NCBI GenBank assembly: GCA_963791885.1
Contig: CAWBUL010000006.1
Location: 1,984,001 to 2,048,000, forward strand
Source: CAVSUZ01 sp963791885
GTDB lineage: Bacteria > Pseudomonadota > Alphaproteobacteria > Acetobacterales > Acetobacteraceae
Length of the DNA stretch: 64,000 nt
Direction: 5' to 3'
Made by a program: the position numbers and the translations under genes. The notes under the pieces were generated by a model, which saw only the letters and a list, made by a program, of their open reading frames with translations, was not told the origin of the DNA and searched no databases. Below, in pieces: positions 43,282-52,349 of the stretch; position 1 is the stretch's first letter, and the number at the start of each line of letters is the position of its first letter.

Positions 43282-43686
43282 TGGGAATTAGGCTGCGCAA
43301 GCTGTAGCAGATTGCTAGCCCAGTCTCAATAATAAAACTCGGCTATCGGAATCAATTCGAACGCGACACAACACGCGCACCATTTGTCAAATCGAAAAAC
43401 TTAACCCATCATGGTGGAGTGTGGCGCCAAGCTCGTCTGCACCGAGGCACCGATCACCGCGTTCGACCAATGCTGTCCCTGGAGACGAAACCAAGGCGCG
43501 CACATACCGACGCAGCCGATCGCCACATGCTGCCGTGCGGGCCAAAAGAGGTGAAGCTGCCAAGCTCCTGCACCGCACCACCCGCGCACGAGGAAGCGGG
43601 ATCGTACGCTCGACCACGCAGAAACCCTTTCTTCACCCTTCTCCGTATAAATCGCTCCAGCCTCACCTCAGGAAACATATCCAAAT
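43282..43686. other. no supported gene
   Basis: 405 bases upstream of the GGDEF gene. Only weak frames without domain, start or conservation clues. Promoter of the GGDEF gene presumably lies in its AT-richer last 80 bases. Confidence 0.4.
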
Positions 43687-44682
43687 ATGCGCGTATTCGG
43701 CTCCCTGCGGACTCAACCCGCTGAAATCGATCATCTCCTGGCCGCGTCGCGCCGCTTCGACGTGCTGCAGGACATGACGCGGCGCATGCGGGCGGAAATG
43801 CTGCCCGAGCGAGTCATGGAAGCCGGCCTGCAGACCTTCTCGGGCGCCATGGGCAGCGACGGCGCGGCCATCCTCGATCAGGATGCCGTGCCGCTCTTCC
43901 AGACCGACGTGCCGCCTGCGCCAGTCCTTGCCACCGCCGGTCCGATGCTGGCGCGCGATGCAGCCGGCTCGGTGCAGATCTCGGACGGCCCGGACCAAAG
44001 CGTCGTCCTGGTCTGCCGGATCGCCACCCGATTTGGCGACGCCGCGGGGATCGTATTCTGGCGCCGCCGTGCCCCCTGGCCCGACGCGGACCGCCCCCTC
44101 GCCGAGGCCGGCGCCTCCCTGCTCGCCCTGGTGCTGGAGCAGCAGGCGCTCCAGCAGGAAATGGCCCGCCAGAGCCGCACCGATCATCTCACCGGCCTCT
44201 TCAACCGCCGTGCGTTCATGGATGAACTGGACCGCCACTTCGACAGGCTGGAAAAAGAACAGCTCCCCGGCACCCTTATTCTCGCGGATCTCGACGGCTT
44301 CCGCACCGTCAATGAACGCCTCGGCTTCGTCGCCGGCGATCGGGCGCTGCAGGCCGTGGCGCGGCTGCTCCGCGCGGCCGTGCGTCCGACCGATGTGATC
44401 GCACGAATCGGCGGCGACGATTTCGCACTCTGGCTGAATGGCGCCGACCATCTCACCGCCGCCGAACGCGCCGAGTATCTGCGCCAGGCCATTCCCGCGA
44501 AAATGATGAACGAACTCGCCGGTCATCCCATGGCCCTGGCCGTCTCCATGGGCATCGCGACGCGATCGGCCGGAAGCGGATCGCCGCCCGGCGAAGTCAT
44601 CGAGCAGGCCGAACATGCATTGCGCATGGTGAAGCAGGAAGCGCGGGGCAATTGGCGCGTCGCGCGGCAGGAGGCGTTTTAG
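43687..44682 (+). CDS. GGDEF-domain protein with degenerate GGDDF site
   Basis: 331 aa. The N-terminal 150 residues look GAF-like (ASRRFDVLQDMTRRMRAEML, DGAAILDQDAVPLFQTD, LALVLEQQALQQEMARQSRT). GGDEF domain from about 160: TDHLTGLFNRRAFMDELDRH, LILADLDGFRTVNERLGFVA (metal Asp), GDRALQAVARLL, then RPTDVIARIGGDDFALWL. The active site reads GGDDF, with Asp in place of the metal-binding Glu; RPTD upstream fits the inhibitory I-site RxxD. It may be a weak cyclase or a c-di-GMP sensor. Confidence 0.9.
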   Translation: MRVFGSLRTQPAEIDHLLAASRRFDVLQDMTRRMRAEMLPERVMEAGLQTFSGAMGSDGAAILDQDAVPLFQTDVPPAPVLATAGPMLARDAAGSVQISDGPDQSVVLVCRIATRFGDAAGIVFWRRRAPWPDADRPLAEAGASLLALVLEQQALQQEMARQSRTDHLTGLFNRRAFMDELDRHFDRLEKEQLPGTLILADLDGFRTVNERLGFVAGDRALQAVARLLRAAVRPTDVIARIGGDDFALWLNGADHLTAAERAEYLRQAIPAKMMNELAGHPMALAVSMGIATRSAGSGSPPGEVIEQAEHALRMVKQEARGNWRVARQEAF

Positions 44683-44683
44683 A

Positions 44684-44848
44684 GCAGATCGCGCTTGACT
44701 GGAGCCGCTTGCGGTTCCAGGAGCGCGTGAATCTGATCGCAAACGAGGCATTAGAGCGCGATCGCTTCAGGCTGCAGAGCCAATGAAGCGTGAATCGCGC
44801 TCTCAGCAACGAGAATCATAGCGGGATCGGCTTAACCCGAACCGATCA
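44684..44848. repeat. cluster of palindromic repeat elements
   Basis: Two imperfect copies of a palindromic unit (AGAGCxxGATCGC ... GCGTGAATCxxGCTCT) at about 44684-44741 and 44753-44804, followed by a GATCGGCTTAACCCGAACCGATC dyad at 44822-44846. The second unit matches the repeat inserted in the gene at 59926-59974, and the dyad resembles 32165-32195. Confidence 0.65.
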
Positions 44849-44929
44849 CGCTATAAGGGCGCCAGGCTCGGATACTGCAGCTCCGGATGGCGGTCGCCCG
44901 GCGCAAAACTTGGCGCGTCTGTGGCGGCG

Positions 44930-45849
44930 TCAGCCGCGGGCAAAATGTCCCACCTCCTGGGCCACAACGTCACGCAGCCAGCGGTGCGCCGTGTCGTGAC
45001 GGCGCGCCTCGTGCCAGATCATGTAAATCGGCACCTCGGGGAGTTCGATCGGAAGTGCCAGAATCCGAAGTCCCAGTCGCTCCCCCATGAGCGGTCCCAT
45101 GCTTGATGGAAATACGCCCAACAGGTCCGTGCTTGCCACGACCGTGGGTATTTCGAGAAGTTCGCTGACGCGCACTGCTTCCGGAAAGCCGAGCTTGTAG
45201 ACTTCACGAAGGGCAGACGGCAGGTGTCCGATTTCACGCCGACGGTGTGGGGCTACGAATTCCGCCTTCCGCAAATCGTCGATTGTGACACCTGCATGGA
45301 TCGAAGGATGATCGCCCCTCGCCAGTAGAATGAGCCGATCATCAAACACCTTCTGGTTCACGAATGGAGGCAACTCGGCCGGAAGCCAGTCGAGGGCGAT
45401 GTCCACCACGCCATCACGGAGGTCGTCTTCCAAACCGACTGGTATGGACACGGTGTGGAATGTAAGGGCAACGCCGGGGGCGATGGTCGCTACCAGAGTC
45501 CGCATCGCAAGCGCGTAAAACGGTCCCATGGGATGCGGGATGCTAATGCAGAAGCGGCGTTGTGATGTGCCGGGATCGAACCCGCTGGCCTCTGCCAGAG
45601 TAGCGCGCAGCGCATCCAGCGCTTGCTTGACCGCAGGATACATCTCCTGGCGACCGGAGTCGGAGACAGACCTTTGTGGGCTCGGGCGAAAAGATCGTCC
45701 TTGCATGCGTCCCTTAGACGCGACAGGGCATGGCTGGTAGCCGATTGGCTAAGTGCGAGGCGATCAGCCGCACCGCTGACCGAGCCAAGCTCGTAGATAG
45801 TCTCAAAAACCGTCAGCAGGTTCAGATCAAGGCTGCGCAGGTTGAACAT
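44930..45849 (-). pseudogene. LysR-family regulator, one-base frameshift
   Basis: N-terminal frame from ATG 45849: MFNLRSLDLNLLTVFETIYE, LALSQSATSHALSRLRDACK, up to LSPTPVAR; the rest (EMYPAVKQALDALRATLAEA, FCISIPHPMGPFYALAMRTL onward) is in the next frame to 44930. The intact paralogue at 18256 has ccagggagatg where this copy has ccaggagatg: one G missing from a run of three at about 45646-45649. All domain parts are otherwise present and collinear with the paralogue. Confidence 0.85.
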
Positions 45850-46085
45850 ACCGCTGCCCCCCTTTGGCGTGGGCAAAGACCAAGCCTAGTAGGACCCGGC
45901 GTAGAATGCACGGCATCGATACGGCTTATGCACAGCGGTGACTAACCGCTGCGGCGGTCTGCCGTTCATAAGATTCAGTGCGCGGCTGCCGGAATTCGCT
46001 CGGCTCTTCGGGGCGCATTCGATCCTCTCCTCGGCGCTGGCCCGCTCGTGGGCCCGGCTGCGCCCTTCTTGGAGTTCTCGTAAAA
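45850..46085. other. intergenic, divergent promoters
   Basis: 236 bases between the LysR remnant and a PEP-CTERM gene transcribed the other way. The last 40 bases (ttcttggagttctcgtaaaa) are purine-rich ahead of ATG 46086. Nothing else recognised. Confidence 0.4.
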
Positions 46086-46772
46086 ATGCGTGATATAACT
46101 TTGGCCGTTGCCGCGGCGGCGATCGGCCTCACCGGGCTGATGGCGTCATCGCAGGCGCATGCCAACAACATCGACGTCACCAGCGTCGCGGTGCCCTATA
46201 ACGAGATAATGACGATAACGGCGCCGGGGCTTAGCGTGACGGCCTATACTGGCCAGATCGGTCTCACCACGTCGATCGGACCGCTCGATGTCTGGTGTAT
46301 CGACCTCTATCACGACATCAGCGTTGGCAATGTCGGGAGCCTACCGTATCAGTTCGGCACAATCAGTACGAACTTTGACGGATCGAACCTGTCGACCGCT
46401 CAGATTGACGAAATCGACGGGCTGATTGCGACCGGCGACTCGCTGATGAAATCCTCGCCGAGCAACGTCCTCTCGGCCGGCATCCAGATGGCGATCTGGT
46501 CAGTCGAGTACCCGTCCGTGAGCTTCAGCGGCGTACCCGCCGACACAGTCACCCTCGACCTGCCATCGCTCGGGTTCAACTCATCGGTGGATGCCCTTGA
46601 GATTGCGAATCAGCTTGAGAGCGACGCGCCGAACCTCCGAGGCAATGGCGAGACGTTCCAATCATTGGTGGGAACGCAAAGCTTCGCCACCGTCCCTGAA
46701 CCCGCATCGCTCGTGCTGCTCGGGGGCGGGCTCGTGGCGCTCGCCGGCATACGACAAGTGCGCCGCCGCTGA
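46086..46772 (+). CDS. PEP-CTERM exported protein
   Basis: 228 aa from ATG 46086. Signal MRDITLAVAAAAIGLTGLMA ending QAHA. The exported part (ITAPGLSVTAYTGQIGLTTS, GPLDVWCIDLYHDISVGNVG, SAGIQMAIWSVEYPSVSFSG) resembles a family of PEP-CTERM proteins with a conserved WCID(L/V)xH motif, here WCIDLYH. C-terminus VPEPASLVLLGGGLVALAGI plus RQVRRR. An upstream in-frame ATG at 45978 adds 36 residues before the signal and is disfavoured. Confidence 0.9.
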   Translation: MRDITLAVAAAAIGLTGLMASSQAHANNIDVTSVAVPYNEIMTITAPGLSVTAYTGQIGLTTSIGPLDVWCIDLYHDISVGNVGSLPYQFGTISTNFDGSNLSTAQIDEIDGLIATGDSLMKSSPSNVLSAGIQMAIWSVEYPSVSFSGVPADTVTLDLPSLGFNSSVDALEIANQLESDAPNLRGNGETFQSLVGTQSFATVPEPASLVLLGGGLVALAGIRQVRRR

Positions 46773-46927
46773 GCTCCCTCTGCAGCCACCTCCATCTGAA
46801 GCGCGTCGATGCGCAGCAGCAGGCCATCATGAGACGATACGGCGAACAAAAAACCGATCGTTTTTGCCTTATTTTAACCGCCGCTGTGATCGGATGGCAG
46901 TACCACCCGGAGAAGACGGAGGACGTC

Positions 46928-47203
46928 GTGAGTCGATTGGTTAACCGGAACATCGTTTCCGGCTCGGGCCGTACCAGTATGCGGCTGGAGCCGGAGTTAT
47001 GGGACGCCTTGCATGAGATCTGCCAGCGGGAGGAGCAAGACGTGCACACCCTGATCAGGCAGGTGGATTCGCGCCGCCACGCCGGCGGTCGCACGAGTGC
47101 TGTCCGTGTCTATTTGCTGGAGTACTTTCGCGCTGCCGCGACCGAGGCTGGCCACGCCGCCGCCGAGCATGGCCCGCACGTGAATCGCCGGGTTGCGGCA
47201 TAG
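46928..47203 (+). CDS. ribbon-helix-helix domain protein (RHH_4)
   Basis: 91 aa from GTG 46928, preceded by ggagg. SRLVNRNIVSGSGRTSMRLE, then PELWDALHEICQREEQDVHT, and TSAVRVYLLEYFRAAA: the RHH_4 pattern (SRLVxRNxxxxGxRTSxRLEPExWxAL, then T(S/T)AxRVxxLxYFRxA). Usually a small DNA-binding protein of alphaproteobacteria. An ATG 33 codons upstream is possible but gives non-conserved residues. Stands alone. Confidence 0.8.
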   Translation: MSRLVNRNIVSGSGRTSMRLEPELWDALHEICQREEQDVHTLIRQVDSRRHAGGRTSAVRVYLLEYFRAAATEAGHAAAEHGPHVNRRVAA

Positions 47204-47327
47204 AAATCGCACTTGTTCCCCTCTGAATTCTTCGCTGGTCATTGCACATATAATTGCGATTGAAGCCGCCATCCAGCGCGCCAAAAAGGCGCCGAAGCTT
47301 TGTACCCGGCATTCCCGTTACGACGCT

Positions 47328-48077
47328 TTACACGCCCGTGCTCAATCCGCCATCCAGATTGATGTTCTGCCCGGTCAGATAACCGGAAGTTGGTGAGGCG
47401 AGAAAAACGGCCAGCCCCGCGAGATCCTCCATCGTACCCCCGCGGCCCATGGGCACTCGGTCCAGCACCGTCTTCACCCAATGCGGGTCGTTGAACAGGC
47501 GCTCGCTCAGCGGCGTACGGAATGGGCCGGGTGAAATCACATTGCAGGTGATGCCGAACGGCGCGAGTTCGATCGCCATCACCTTATTCAGCTGCACCAA
47601 GCCTGCCTTGCTGGCGCAGTACCCGGTCTGAAACGCCGAGGCCAACGTCGCAGCAACCGAGCCCACGTGGATAATCCGACCCCAGTTGCGCGGCTGCATC
47701 ACGCGCGCGGCGCTCTGCGCACAGAAAAATGCACCCCTCAGATTGGTTCCGAGCACGGCATCGAAGCTCGCCTCATCGTAGTCGAGCGTCGGCAGGCGGC
47801 GATTGGTGCCAGCGCTCGTCACAAGAACATCCAACCTCCCATACTCCTGCTCCACGAACGCAACCGTTGCATCGATCGCCGCCCGGTCCTGCACATCAAG
47901 CACACGCCCAATCGCGTTCGGCAGACCCGCAGCGGCCTGTTCCACCACCTCGCGCCGGCGGCCCGCCAGCACAACTCTGCCGCCGGCCGCGGCCAGAGCA
48001 GTTGCGATGCCGAGGCCAATGCCTGTGCCACCGCCGGTCACCAACGCCACGCGGCCTGTCAGATCGAACTGCGTCAT
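47328..48077 (-). CDS. SDR-family oxidoreductase
   Basis: 249 aa from ATG 48077. Classical short-chain dehydrogenase: TGGGTGIGLGIA (NAD(P)-binding), LVTSAGTNRRLP (the NNAG position), catalytic Ser in IIHVGSVAATLAS, and YCASKAG as YxxxK. ISPGPFRTPLSE and INLDGGLSTGV complete the fold. Its start overlaps the TRAP large permease (ATGA region), so it should oxidise or reduce the imported compound; gluconate 5-dehydrogenase-like enzymes are the nearest relatives. Confidence 0.9.
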   Translation of the reverse strand: MTQFDLTGRVALVTGGGTGIGLGIATALAAAGGRVVLAGRRREVVEQAAAGLPNAIGRVLDVQDRAAIDATVAFVEQEYGRLDVLVTSAGTNRRLPTLDYDEASFDAVLGTNLRGAFFCAQSAARVMQPRNWGRIIHVGSVAATLASAFQTGYCASKAGLVQLNKVMAIELAPFGITCNVISPGPFRTPLSERLFNDPHWVKTVLDRVPMGRGGTMEDLAGLAVFLASPTSGYLTGQNINLDGGLSTGV

Positions 48078-49366
48078 TGTGATCCCATTACGAGATGAGG
48101 AAGGAACAGCACCATGGACGGGACGTAGGTGATCACCAACAAGCCTACGACGAGCACCGCGACGAACGGCAGTGACTGGCGGCCAAATTCCATCAACGGA
48201 ACGCGGCTGATGCCGCACATCACGAAAGTAACGGACCCAACCAACGGCGTGATCAGCCCAATCGCCAGCGTCGCCGTCATGATCACCCCAAGAAAGATTG
48301 GATCGATCCCGGCTTTCGTCGCAATCGGCAGGAACAACGGCGTCATGATGAGCAGGATGGGAATAGCCTCCATGACGCAGGCCAGCACCAGCATCAGCAC
48401 GTCGAGCCCGGTGAGCATGAGCCAGGGCGGGGAGCCCGGCGAAAAAATCGGCAACTTCGCGATCTGGCTCGTGGCATCCGCGCGGGCAAGAATCCACGAA
48501 AAGATCGAGGCGGTCGACAGAACGAACTGTACCTTGCCCGAGGTCAGCGCCGCTGCCCCCAACAGGCGCGGCAGATCACGCACACTGATCGTGCGATAGA
48601 CGATCAGGCCCAGGAACAGGCCATAAAGGCACGCGATGGAGGCTGACTCAGTCGGTGTGAAGACACCGCCCAGAATGCCGCCGATCACCAATACCGGCAT
48701 GCCCAGCACGGGCAGTGCCCGCCACGTGGCGCGTGCAGCATTGCGAACGGAAAACGGGGGCCCGTCGGCACCGATGCCCTGGCGCTTGGCCTTCAGGCCG
48801 ATGATCACCATCAGAGCGAGCCCCATGAATAGGCCCGGCACGATACCCGCCAGGAACACGCGCGCGATTGATACGTCAGCAACCGACGCATAGACGATCA
48901 TGATTATGCTGGGCGGGAAGATCGGGCCGATCGTAGCGGCACAGCCGACCAGCGCCGCGGCGAGCGAGCGCCCATATCCGGCCTTGGTCATGGCCGGCAC
49001 CAGCACCACCCCAGTGGCGGCCGCGTCCGCGGTGCCGGAACCCGAGATGCCGGCCATCAGCATGTTCGATACGACGGCCACCTGGCCCAGTCCTCCGGGC
49101 AATCGGCCGACAAACGCCTCGGTGAACTCAACGAGGCGCTCGGTGATCCGCGCCGCCATCATCACCTCGCCCAGCAGCATGAACAGCGGCACAGCCAGGA
49201 TGACGAAATTATCCAGGCCGTAGAACATGCGCTGGATAACAACCACGAGGTTGACGTGGCCGAGTTGCGTGATCGCAGCCGACGCGGCCAGTCCGAGTCC
49301 CATCGCGATCGGCACGCCGAGAACGAACAAGAATAGCATGCCACCGAACAGGACGGCGGTGATCAT
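48074..49366 (-). CDS. dctM: TRAP transporter large permease (DctM type)
   Basis: 430 aa from ATG 49366. About 11-12 membrane segments (MITAVLFGGMLFLFVLGVPI, NFVILAVPLFMLLGEVMMAA, GLGQVAVVSNMLMAGISGSG with the family's SG(S/T)A block, LAAALVGCAATIGPIFPPSI, LVMIIGLKA). GPIFPPSIIMIVYASVADVS is the family's PPS motif. Couples Na+ gradient to uptake of a carboxylate bound by DctP. Overlaps the small permease by 4 bases. Confidence 0.95.
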   Translation of the reverse strand: MITAVLFGGMLFLFVLGVPIAMGLGLAASAAITQLGHVNLVVVIQRMFYGLDNFVILAVPLFMLLGEVMMAARITERLVEFTEAFVGRLPGGLGQVAVVSNMLMAGISGSGTADAAATGVVLVPAMTKAGYGRSLAAALVGCAATIGPIFPPSIIMIVYASVADVSIARVFLAGIVPGLFMGLALMVIIGLKAKRQGIGADGPPFSVRNAARATWRALPVLGMPVLVIGGILGGVFTPTESASIACLYGLFLGLIVYRTISVRDLPRLLGAAALTSGKVQFVLSTASIFSWILARADATSQIAKLPIFSPGSPPWLMLTGLDVLMLVLACVMEAIPILLIMTPLFLPIATKAGIDPIFLGVIMTATLAIGLITPLVGSVTFVMCGISRVPLMEFGRQSLPFVAVLVVGLLVITYVPSMVLFLPHLVMGSQ

Positions 49367-49881
49367 GGCCGCTCGGTTCGTAAGCCGGGAATGAGGAGCC
49401 GGCACAGGAGGTGCCCCGCCATGTATGCGCCGGCGATCGGAATCACCATGTACACGGCACCCTGCGGGATCGGCAGCACCGGCGCACGCGCCATCATCAT
49501 GCGGCTTGCCATCAATGACCCATAGCGGACCATGATCAAGGCAAACACGAGCTGCAGGAGATCGATGAAGATGTGCAGCAGGCGGCGCGGCCCAGGCGGC
49601 AGCTTTTCGATCAGCAGCGGTATCGCGAACTGATCGTCACGACCGACACTGACCGCCGCGGCGAGAAACGCTGACCAGATGAAGAGATAGCGCGCCATCT
49701 CCTCGGTCCAGGGCGACGGGATTTCGAGCACGTACCGGTCGAGCACCTGCACGGCGATCGCACCCAGGTAAATCGCCGAGAACAATGCCGCGATACCCAG
49801 CACGATCCGGTCCGACCAGAGCAGCACATGCCGCACCCAAACGCTGACCGGTCGCGCGTTCGCCGCGCGGGCCGAGGTCAA
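49363..49881 (-). CDS. dctQ: TRAP transporter small permease (DctQ type)
   Basis: 172 aa. Four membrane helices: IVLGIAALFSAIYLGAIAVQ, WTEEMARYLFIWSAFLAAAV (the family's WxEExxR(Y/F)xFIW), LLHIFIDLLQLVFALIMVRY, and VYMVIPIAGAYMAGHLLCRL. Overlaps dctP and dctM by 4 bases each. Confidence 0.95.
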   Translation of the reverse strand: MTSARAANARPVSVWVRHVLLWSDRIVLGIAALFSAIYLGAIAVQVLDRYVLEIPSPWTEEMARYLFIWSAFLAAAVSVGRDDQFAIPLLIEKLPPGPRRLLHIFIDLLQLVFALIMVRYGSLMASRMMMARAPVLPIPQGAVYMVIPIAGAYMAGHLLCRLLIPGLRTERP

Positions 49882-50879
49882 GTGACGCCTTGCGCCACTT
49901 TGATCTTGTCTAATCCGCCGACCTGATTCGCATACTTCTCGTACACAGGCTTCACCGCATCGACAAACGGACCGAGGTCCGGGTGCTCGATCACCTCGAC
50001 GCCCTTTTCCTTCACCTGCTGAAGCGCCGCCGTCTCGTCACTGGCGAAGGTCTGGTCGAACCAGGCACGGGCGTTGTCGGCGGCACTCAGGATAATCGCC
50101 TGCTGATCCTTCGGCAGCCCATTGAACCAGGCGGAGCTCATCGCGACCGCTCCGGGCGGATTCAGATGCTGTGTCAGCGTATAGTACTTGGCCTCCTCAT
50201 AGGATTTCTGCTCCATCATACCGAGCGGCCCCCATTCGGCACCGTCGATCACGCCCTGTTTCACCGCCATGTACACTGCGGTGGAATCCATAGGGGCCGG
50301 AATGGCGCCCAGAGCGACGAAAGTATCGATCATGATCGGCGCTTGGATCACGCGCAGCTTCAGGCCCTTCATGTCGGATGGCGAGTGCACAGGACGGCGA
50401 TTGTTCCAGACAGAGCGCGCGCCGTCCGGCAGCCCCAACATGATCAGCTTGATCCCGGTCTTCTTCTCAAGCCCGTCCCAGATCGCCTGGCCGATCGGAC
50501 CGCGCGCGACCTTCGTCATATGCTCCGTGCTGCGAAACATGAACGGCAGATCGAACAATTGTGCCGGCGGGTAGAGGGGACCCAGATTGGAATTGGCCAC
50601 CCCGCAGAACTCGAGATTTCCCGCGATGATCAACTCGAGATTTTCCTTCAGTCCGCCGAGCTGGCCGCTGCCGACCCAGTTGATATCGATCTCGCCATTC
50701 GTTCGCTGACGCACCTCCTCGATGAAGCGAAGCTGCATGCGCGGGTTGATATAGGCGGCCGTATTGACCGAAGCGAATGTCGCTTGCGTTTTGGCGAGTG
50801 CAGGAAAATCCAGCGCCGAATAGGCCAACGCACCCGCAGACAGTGCCAATGAGCCGCGAACGAATGCTCGTCGTTGCAT
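49878..50879 (-). CDS. dctP: TRAP transporter substrate-binding protein (DctP type)
   Basis: 333 aa. Tat-like signal MQRRAFVRGSLALSAGALAY. DctP fold: FIEEVRQRTNGEIDINWVGS, LELIIAGNLEFCGVANSNLG, LFDLPFMFRSTEHMTKVARG, LKLRVIQAPIMIDTFVALGA with the conserved Arg that grips the ligand carboxylate, and MAVKQGVIDGAEWGPLGMM. First gene of dctP-dctQ-dctM-SDR. Substrate not identifiable. Confidence 0.95.
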   Translation of the reverse strand: MQRRAFVRGSLALSAGALAYSALDFPALAKTQATFASVNTAAYINPRMQLRFIEEVRQRTNGEIDINWVGSGQLGGLKENLELIIAGNLEFCGVANSNLGPLYPPAQLFDLPFMFRSTEHMTKVARGPIGQAIWDGLEKKTGIKLIMLGLPDGARSVWNNRRPVHSPSDMKGLKLRVIQAPIMIDTFVALGAIPAPMDSTAVYMAVKQGVIDGAEWGPLGMMEQKSYEEAKYYTLTQHLNPPGAVAMSSAWFNGLPKDQQAIILSAADNARAWFDQTFASDETAALQQVKEKGVEVIEHPDLGPFVDAVKPVYEKYANQVGGLDKIKVAQGVT

Positions 50880-51092
50880 GTTTCCCCCAAGGCTTATTTT
50901 TGCGATATCGTATGCGCTGGGTTGGAAAGTGTCAATTCAGTGAACCGGCGCCAAACACTAAAATCGTTCCATCAGCAACAGTAACATCCGACACCACGAA
51001 GCCTATGTCAGATCACGACCTGATCCCGGATGGACCCCGCTCCCTAACGAAAGCTCTCATCCGGGCGCCCCACACCCTATATAACCCCCGCC
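50880..51092. promoter_or_regulatory. divergent promoter region, dctP and paaA
   Basis: 213 bases between two operons. It holds the perfect 8-mer palindrome CGATATCG at 50903-50910 in ttgcgatatcgtatgcg, about 25 bases upstream of dctP, a possible site for a GntR/IclR-type regulator. No regulator gene is adjacent. No clear hexamers for paaA. Confidence 0.35.
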
Positions 51093-52058
51093 ATGTACAC
51101 CCAGGCCCTCAACGCGACCGAACCCCCCGCGCCCGAGGAACACGACGCCCGCTTCCAGTCCCGCATCGACGCCGAAGACCGCATCGAACCCAACGACTGG
51201 ATGCCCGCCGCCTATCGCCGCACCCTGATCCGCCAGATCAGCCAGCACGCCCACTCCGAAATCGTCGGCATGCTGCCCGAGGGCAACTGGATCACCCGCG
51301 CCCCCAGCCTCCGCCGCAAGGCCGCCCTGCTCGCCAAAGTGCAGGACGAAGCCGGCCACGGCCTTTACCTCTACGCCGCCGCCGAAACCCTGAACGTCAC
51401 CCGCGAGGAACTCGTCGACCAACTCCTCACCGGCCGCGCCAAATACAGTTCCATCTTCAACTACCCGACCCTCACCTGGGCCGACATCGGCGCCATCGGC
51501 TGGCTGGTGGACGGCGCCGCAATCATGAACCAGATCCCGCTCTGCCGCTGCTCCTACGGCCCCTACGCCCGCGCCATGATCCGCATCTGCAAGGAGGAAT
51601 CCTTCCACCAGCGCCAGGGCTTCGAGATCATGCTGACCCTCTCCCGCGGCACCCCCGAACAGAAAGCCATGGCGCAGGACGCCCTGAACCGCTGGTGGTG
51701 GCCCTGCCTGATGATGTTCGGCCCGCCGGACTCCCAATCCCAGCACTCCGACGCCTCCATGCGCTGGCGCATCAAGCGCTTCACCAACGACGAACTGCGC
51801 CAGAAATTCGTCGACGCCACCGTCCCCCAGGCCCACTACCTCGGCCTCACCATCCCCGACCCGGCACTCCGCCACGAAAACGACCATTGGATCACCGGCC
51901 CCATCGACTGGGACGAGTTCCGCCAGGTCCTCGCCGGAAACGGCCCCTGCAACCAGGACCGCATCGACGCCCGCCGCCGCGCCCACGACGACGGCGCCTG
52001 GGTCCGCGATGCGGCCCGTGCCCACGCCGCCAAGCACGCCGCGCGCAAAGCCGCCTAA
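51093..52058 (+). CDS. paaA: 1,2-phenylacetyl-CoA epoxidase, subunit A
   Basis: 321 aa. The diiron oxygenase subunit that epoxidises phenylacetyl-CoA. Carboxylate/His ligands: Glu in AHSEIVGMLPEG, DEAGHGLYLYAAAE (ExxH), Glu/Asp in WLVDGAAIMNQ and KEESFHQRQGFEI (second ExxH). NRWWWPCLMMFGPPDSQSQH is a family signature. First gene of the paaABCDE operon. Its strong GC3 bias leaves long shadow frames on both strands. Confidence 0.97.
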   Translation: MYTQALNATEPPAPEEHDARFQSRIDAEDRIEPNDWMPAAYRRTLIRQISQHAHSEIVGMLPEGNWITRAPSLRRKAALLAKVQDEAGHGLYLYAAAETLNVTREELVDQLLTGRAKYSSIFNYPTLTWADIGAIGWLVDGAAIMNQIPLCRCSYGPYARAMIRICKEESFHQRQGFEIMLTLSRGTPEQKAMAQDALNRWWWPCLMMFGPPDSQSQHSDASMRWRIKRFTNDELRQKFVDATVPQAHYLGLTIPDPALRHENDHWITGPIDWDEFRQVLAGNGPCNQDRIDARRRAHDDGAWVRDAARAHAAKHAARKAA

Positions 52059-52064
52059 GCCGCC

Positions 52065-52349
52065 ATGGAAACCCCAACCCCCCTCTGGGAGGTCTTCATC
52101 CGCAGCCGCAACGGCATGGCCCATCGCCATGTCGGCTCCCTCCACGCGGCCGACGCCGAAATGGCCCTCCAAGCCGCCCGCGACACCTACACCCGCCGCA
52201 ACGAGGGCCTCTCCATCTGGGTCGTCCCCTCCACCGCCATCACCGCCTCCGACCCTGCCGACAAGGCCGCCCTCTTCGAACCCGCCGCCTCCAAAATCTA
52301 CCGCCACCCGACCTTCTACGACGTCCCCGACGAGGTCGGGCACATGTGA
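52065..52349 (+). CDS. paaB: 1,2-phenylacetyl-CoA epoxidase, subunit B
   Basis: 94 aa. LWEVFIRSRNGMAHRHVGSL, HAADAEMALQAARDTYTRRN, GLSIWVVPSTAITAS: the standard PaaB fold that helps assemble the PaaABCE complex. The paaC start overlaps its last codons. Confidence 0.97.
   Translation: METPTPLWEVFIRSRNGMAHRHVGSLHAADAEMALQAARDTYTRRNEGLSIWVVPSTAITASDPADKAALFEPAASKIYRHPTFYDVPDEVGHM

Noticed and set aside
43387..43617. Minus-strand 76-aa frame upstream of the GGDEF gene
   Set aside because: No start signal, no family; composition typical of a random GC-rich frame.
51057..52343. Minus-strand 428-aa open frame opposite paaA
   Set aside because: Gly/Val-rich antisense shadow of a strongly GC3-biased gene; no domain and it spans two plus-strand paa genes.
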